Below, one piece after another: positions 62,474-64,000 of a stretch of DNA of 64,000 bases. A model generated the notes under the pieces. The model searched no databases and had not been told where the DNA came from. It saw only the letters and a list, made by a program, of their open reading frames with translations. This stretch comes from Geobacteraceae bacterium (GTDB lineage: Bacteria; Desulfobacterota; Desulfuromonadia; Geobacterales; DSM-12255). The stretch lies in contig JACABD010000004.1 of NCBI GenBank assembly GCA_013377075.1, forward strand, positions 1-64,000. Reading direction: 5' to 3'. The position numbers were made by a program, and so were the translations under genes. Position 1 is the stretch's first letter; every line of letters starts with the position of its first letter.

Positions 62474-64000
62474 TTACTCCGCAGTTGCCAGCCTCCAGGT
62501 GTCATAGCCACCGGAGAGGTTATGGCAATCGTTGAAACCGTGTGCAGCCAGAATGCGTGCGGTAATGTAGCCTCTGATACCGACTTTGCAGATTACGGCA
62601 ATCGGTTTGTCATTCGGGATCTCGGTGACTCTTTCACGGAGATTATCTACCGGGATGTTGACAGAGCCTTTGATGCAACCATCAGCGAACTCACCAGGAG
62701 TACGGACATCCAGCAGATAAAAGTCCGCCAGCCCCTGCTGAAGCTGATCCCAGCTGATGGAGCGGACTTTGCCGTCGAGAACGTTTTGAGCGACAAAACC
62801 TGCCATATTGACCGGGTCTTTTGCCGAGGAGTATGGCGGGGCGTAGGCATGCTCGATTTCGGTCAGGTCGTCAACGGTCATCTTCCCCATGATCGCCGTG
62901 GCGATAACATCAATCCGCTTGTCAACTCCGCCAAAGCCGACCCCCTGTGCACCCAGAACCCGCCTGGTCTCAGGGGAGTAGACCAGCTTCAGGGTGAAGC
63001 CGGATGCGCCGGGGTAGTAACCGGCATGGTCTATGGGGTGGAGAACGACGGATCCACAGGGGATCCCTTCAGCCCTGCAGAGCTTTTCCGTCAAACCGGT
63101 GACACCGACATCAAGGTCGCAGACCTTGGCGATGGCTGTCCCCATGGTTCCGTTGTAACTGCGCATGGTTTCGCCATGCATGTTGTCGGCAGCAATCCGC
63201 CCCTGCTTGTTGGCCGGCCCTGCCAGGGGAATGGCCGTCTGCTTGGCGGTAAGCGGATTGAGGACTTCGATGGCATCTCCGGCGGCAAAGATGTCAGCCC
63301 TTGACGTAAGAAGGTGGTCGTCAACGAGGATATGACCCCGCCTGCCAAGGGCGATGCCGCTATCCTGGAGAAATTCGGTATTCGGCTTGACGCCGATGGA
63401 GAGGAGTACCAGATCTGCGGCCAGACTGCTGCCACTTGTCAGCTGCGCAGTTACTCCGCCATTTTCACTGTTTGTGAATGACGTTATCCCATCCTTAAGA
63501 CGCAGCTCGATTCCTTTCATCCGCAGCTCATTATGGACAATTGCTGCCATCTCGTAATCGATGACGCTCAACGCCTGATCGGCCATCTCAACAACTGTCA
63601 CATGAATACCGCGGGCATGGAGGTTTTCCGCCATTTCAAGGCCGATGAAACCGGCGCCGACTACAAGGGCAGAGCGTATAGCGCCGCCATCAACGAGGGT
63701 TCGCAGACTGTCGGTATCGGGGATAGTCCAGAGCGTGTGGATTGCCGGATGATCGGAGCCGGGGATAGCCGGTTTCACCGGGGAGCCGCCGGGCGCAAGC
63801 AGGAGCTTATCAAAACCTTCTTCATAAACTTTGCCGGTTTTTGTGTCGCGGATGCGAACGCTCTTTGCTTCCGGATCGGCACTGGTTACTTCGCTGTTGA
63901 TCCGCACCTCAACATTGAACCGTTTCTTGAAGGATGCCGGTGTCTGCAAAAGCAGCGCGTCCCGCTTGGTAATGACATCGCCGACGTAATACGGCAGGCC
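62474..64000 (-). CDS. CoA-disulfide reductase/rhodanese fusion (NADH-dependent), N-terminus outside the window
   Basis: The frame is open to base 64000, so about 508 residues are visible and the start, with the FAD-binding motif and active-site Cys (expected just before GLPYYVGD), lies beyond the window. Visible parts: the NADH-binding fold ALVVGAGFIGLEMAENL, the second FAD motif DIFAAGDAIE and the dimerisation domain with YYPGASGFTLKLVYSPE. A C-terminal rhodanese domain (about the last 100 residues) has its active Cys in VICKVGIRGY. This matches CoADR-Rhd fusions, which reduce CoA polysulfides or disulfides with NADH and may link to sulfur metabolism. Polysulfide reduction as the natural role is inferred from the family. 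Confidence 0.9.
   Translation of the reverse strand, partial: GLPYYVGDVITKRDALLLQTPASFKKRFNVEVRINSEVTSADPEAKSVRIRDTKTGKVYEEGFDKLLLAPGGSPVKPAIPGSDHPAIHTLWTIPDTDSLRTLVDGGAIRSALVVGAGFIGLEMAENLHARGIHVTVVEMADQALSVIDYEMAAIVHNELRMKGIELRLKDGITSFTNSENGGVTAQLTSGSSLAADLVLLSIGVKPNTEFLQDSGIALGRRGHILVDDHLLTSRADIFAAGDAIEVLNPLTAKQTAIPLAGPANKQGRIAADNMHGETMRSYNGTMGTAIAKVCDLDVGVTGLTEKLCRAEGIPCGSVVLHPIDHAGYYPGASGFTLKLVYSPETRRVLGAQGVGFGGVDKRIDVIATAIMGKMTVDDLTEIEHAYAPPYSSAKDPVNMAGFVAQNVLDGKVRSISWDQLQQGLADFYLLDVRTPGEFADGCIKGSVNIPVDNLRERVTEIPNDKPIAVICKVGIRGYITARILAAHGFNDCHNLSGGYDTWRLATAE

Noticed and set aside
62459-63304. 281-codon plus-strand frame opposite the CoA-disulfide reductase gene
   Set aside because: The minus-strand frame has FAD/NADH and rhodanese motifs; the plus frame has none.

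Overview
The window looks like chromosomal DNA of a Geobacter-type member of the Desulfuromonadia. I infer this from the very large multihaem cytochrome that mixes CX2CH and CX4CH motifs, a neighbouring giant propeller/fibronectin-III surface protein, the B12/methylmalonyl-CoA accessory genes, pyruvate phosphate dikinase, several hybrid histidine kinases and a protein with a GspE N-terminal domain. No 16S rRNA or other decisive taxonomic marker is present, so the assignment is an inference from gene content.

Layout. 1-0.6 kb: nrdR (cut by the window edge) and dCMP deaminase, minus strand. 0.8-5.6 kb: an HD phosphohydrolase, a small lipoprotein, a three-domain acyl-activating enzyme/ACP/acyltransferase fusion and a GspE-N/GAF-like protein. 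5.7-10.8 kb: a plus-strand set of envelope genes (Pal-like lipoprotein, a trehalose-phosphatase-like protein that has lost its catalytic aspartates, a TPR protein, a half-size TauE/SafE protein, a small membrane protein). 10.8-14.4 kb: a minus-strand run for B12/methylmalonyl-CoA metabolism (CobO, B12-binding subunit, MeaB) followed by an L,D-transpeptidase and a DsbC-like protein. 14.6-25.9 kb: a 33-motif multihaem cytochrome and a 2,084-residue secreted protein with two propellers and about twelve fibronectin-III domains. 26-33.7 kb: an accessory, decayed zone with an IS256-family pseudogene, a MASE1/PAS hybrid kinase, an XRE-like remnant, a rhomboid protease, a cluster of DnaA-box-like sites, small minus-strand genes in a diverged duplication, a decayed helix-hairpin-helix gene and tRNA-Leu(UAG).

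33.9-42 kb: glyQ-glyS, a Cache/HAMP/PAS hybrid kinase, and a MarR regulator translationally coupled to a SulP transporter, with a perfect palindrome at the promoter. 42.2-48.3 kb: an ECF sigma factor, its zinc-type membrane anti-sigma factor and six mostly exported proteins I cannot assign, apparently one operon. 48.4-57 kb: ppdK, a methyltransferase, a DUF4124 protein, a phytoene-desaturase-like flavoprotein, an NTF2-like protein and a long-form GAPDH. 57-64 kb: a CDF transporter, an isochorismatase-like hydrolase, an Ig-like lipoprotein, a higBA toxin-antitoxin remnant, a citrate synthase fused to a DNA-binding domain facing a VOC protein across two palindromes, and a CoA-disulfide-reductase/rhodanese gene cut by the window end.

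The best leads for something undescribed are the sigma/anti-sigma operon with its uncharacterised exported proteins, the helix-turn-helix citrate synthase with its palindromic divergent promoter, the trehalose-phosphatase-like pseudoenzyme, and the DnaA-box cluster that lies away from any replication gene. None is proven by the sequence alone.
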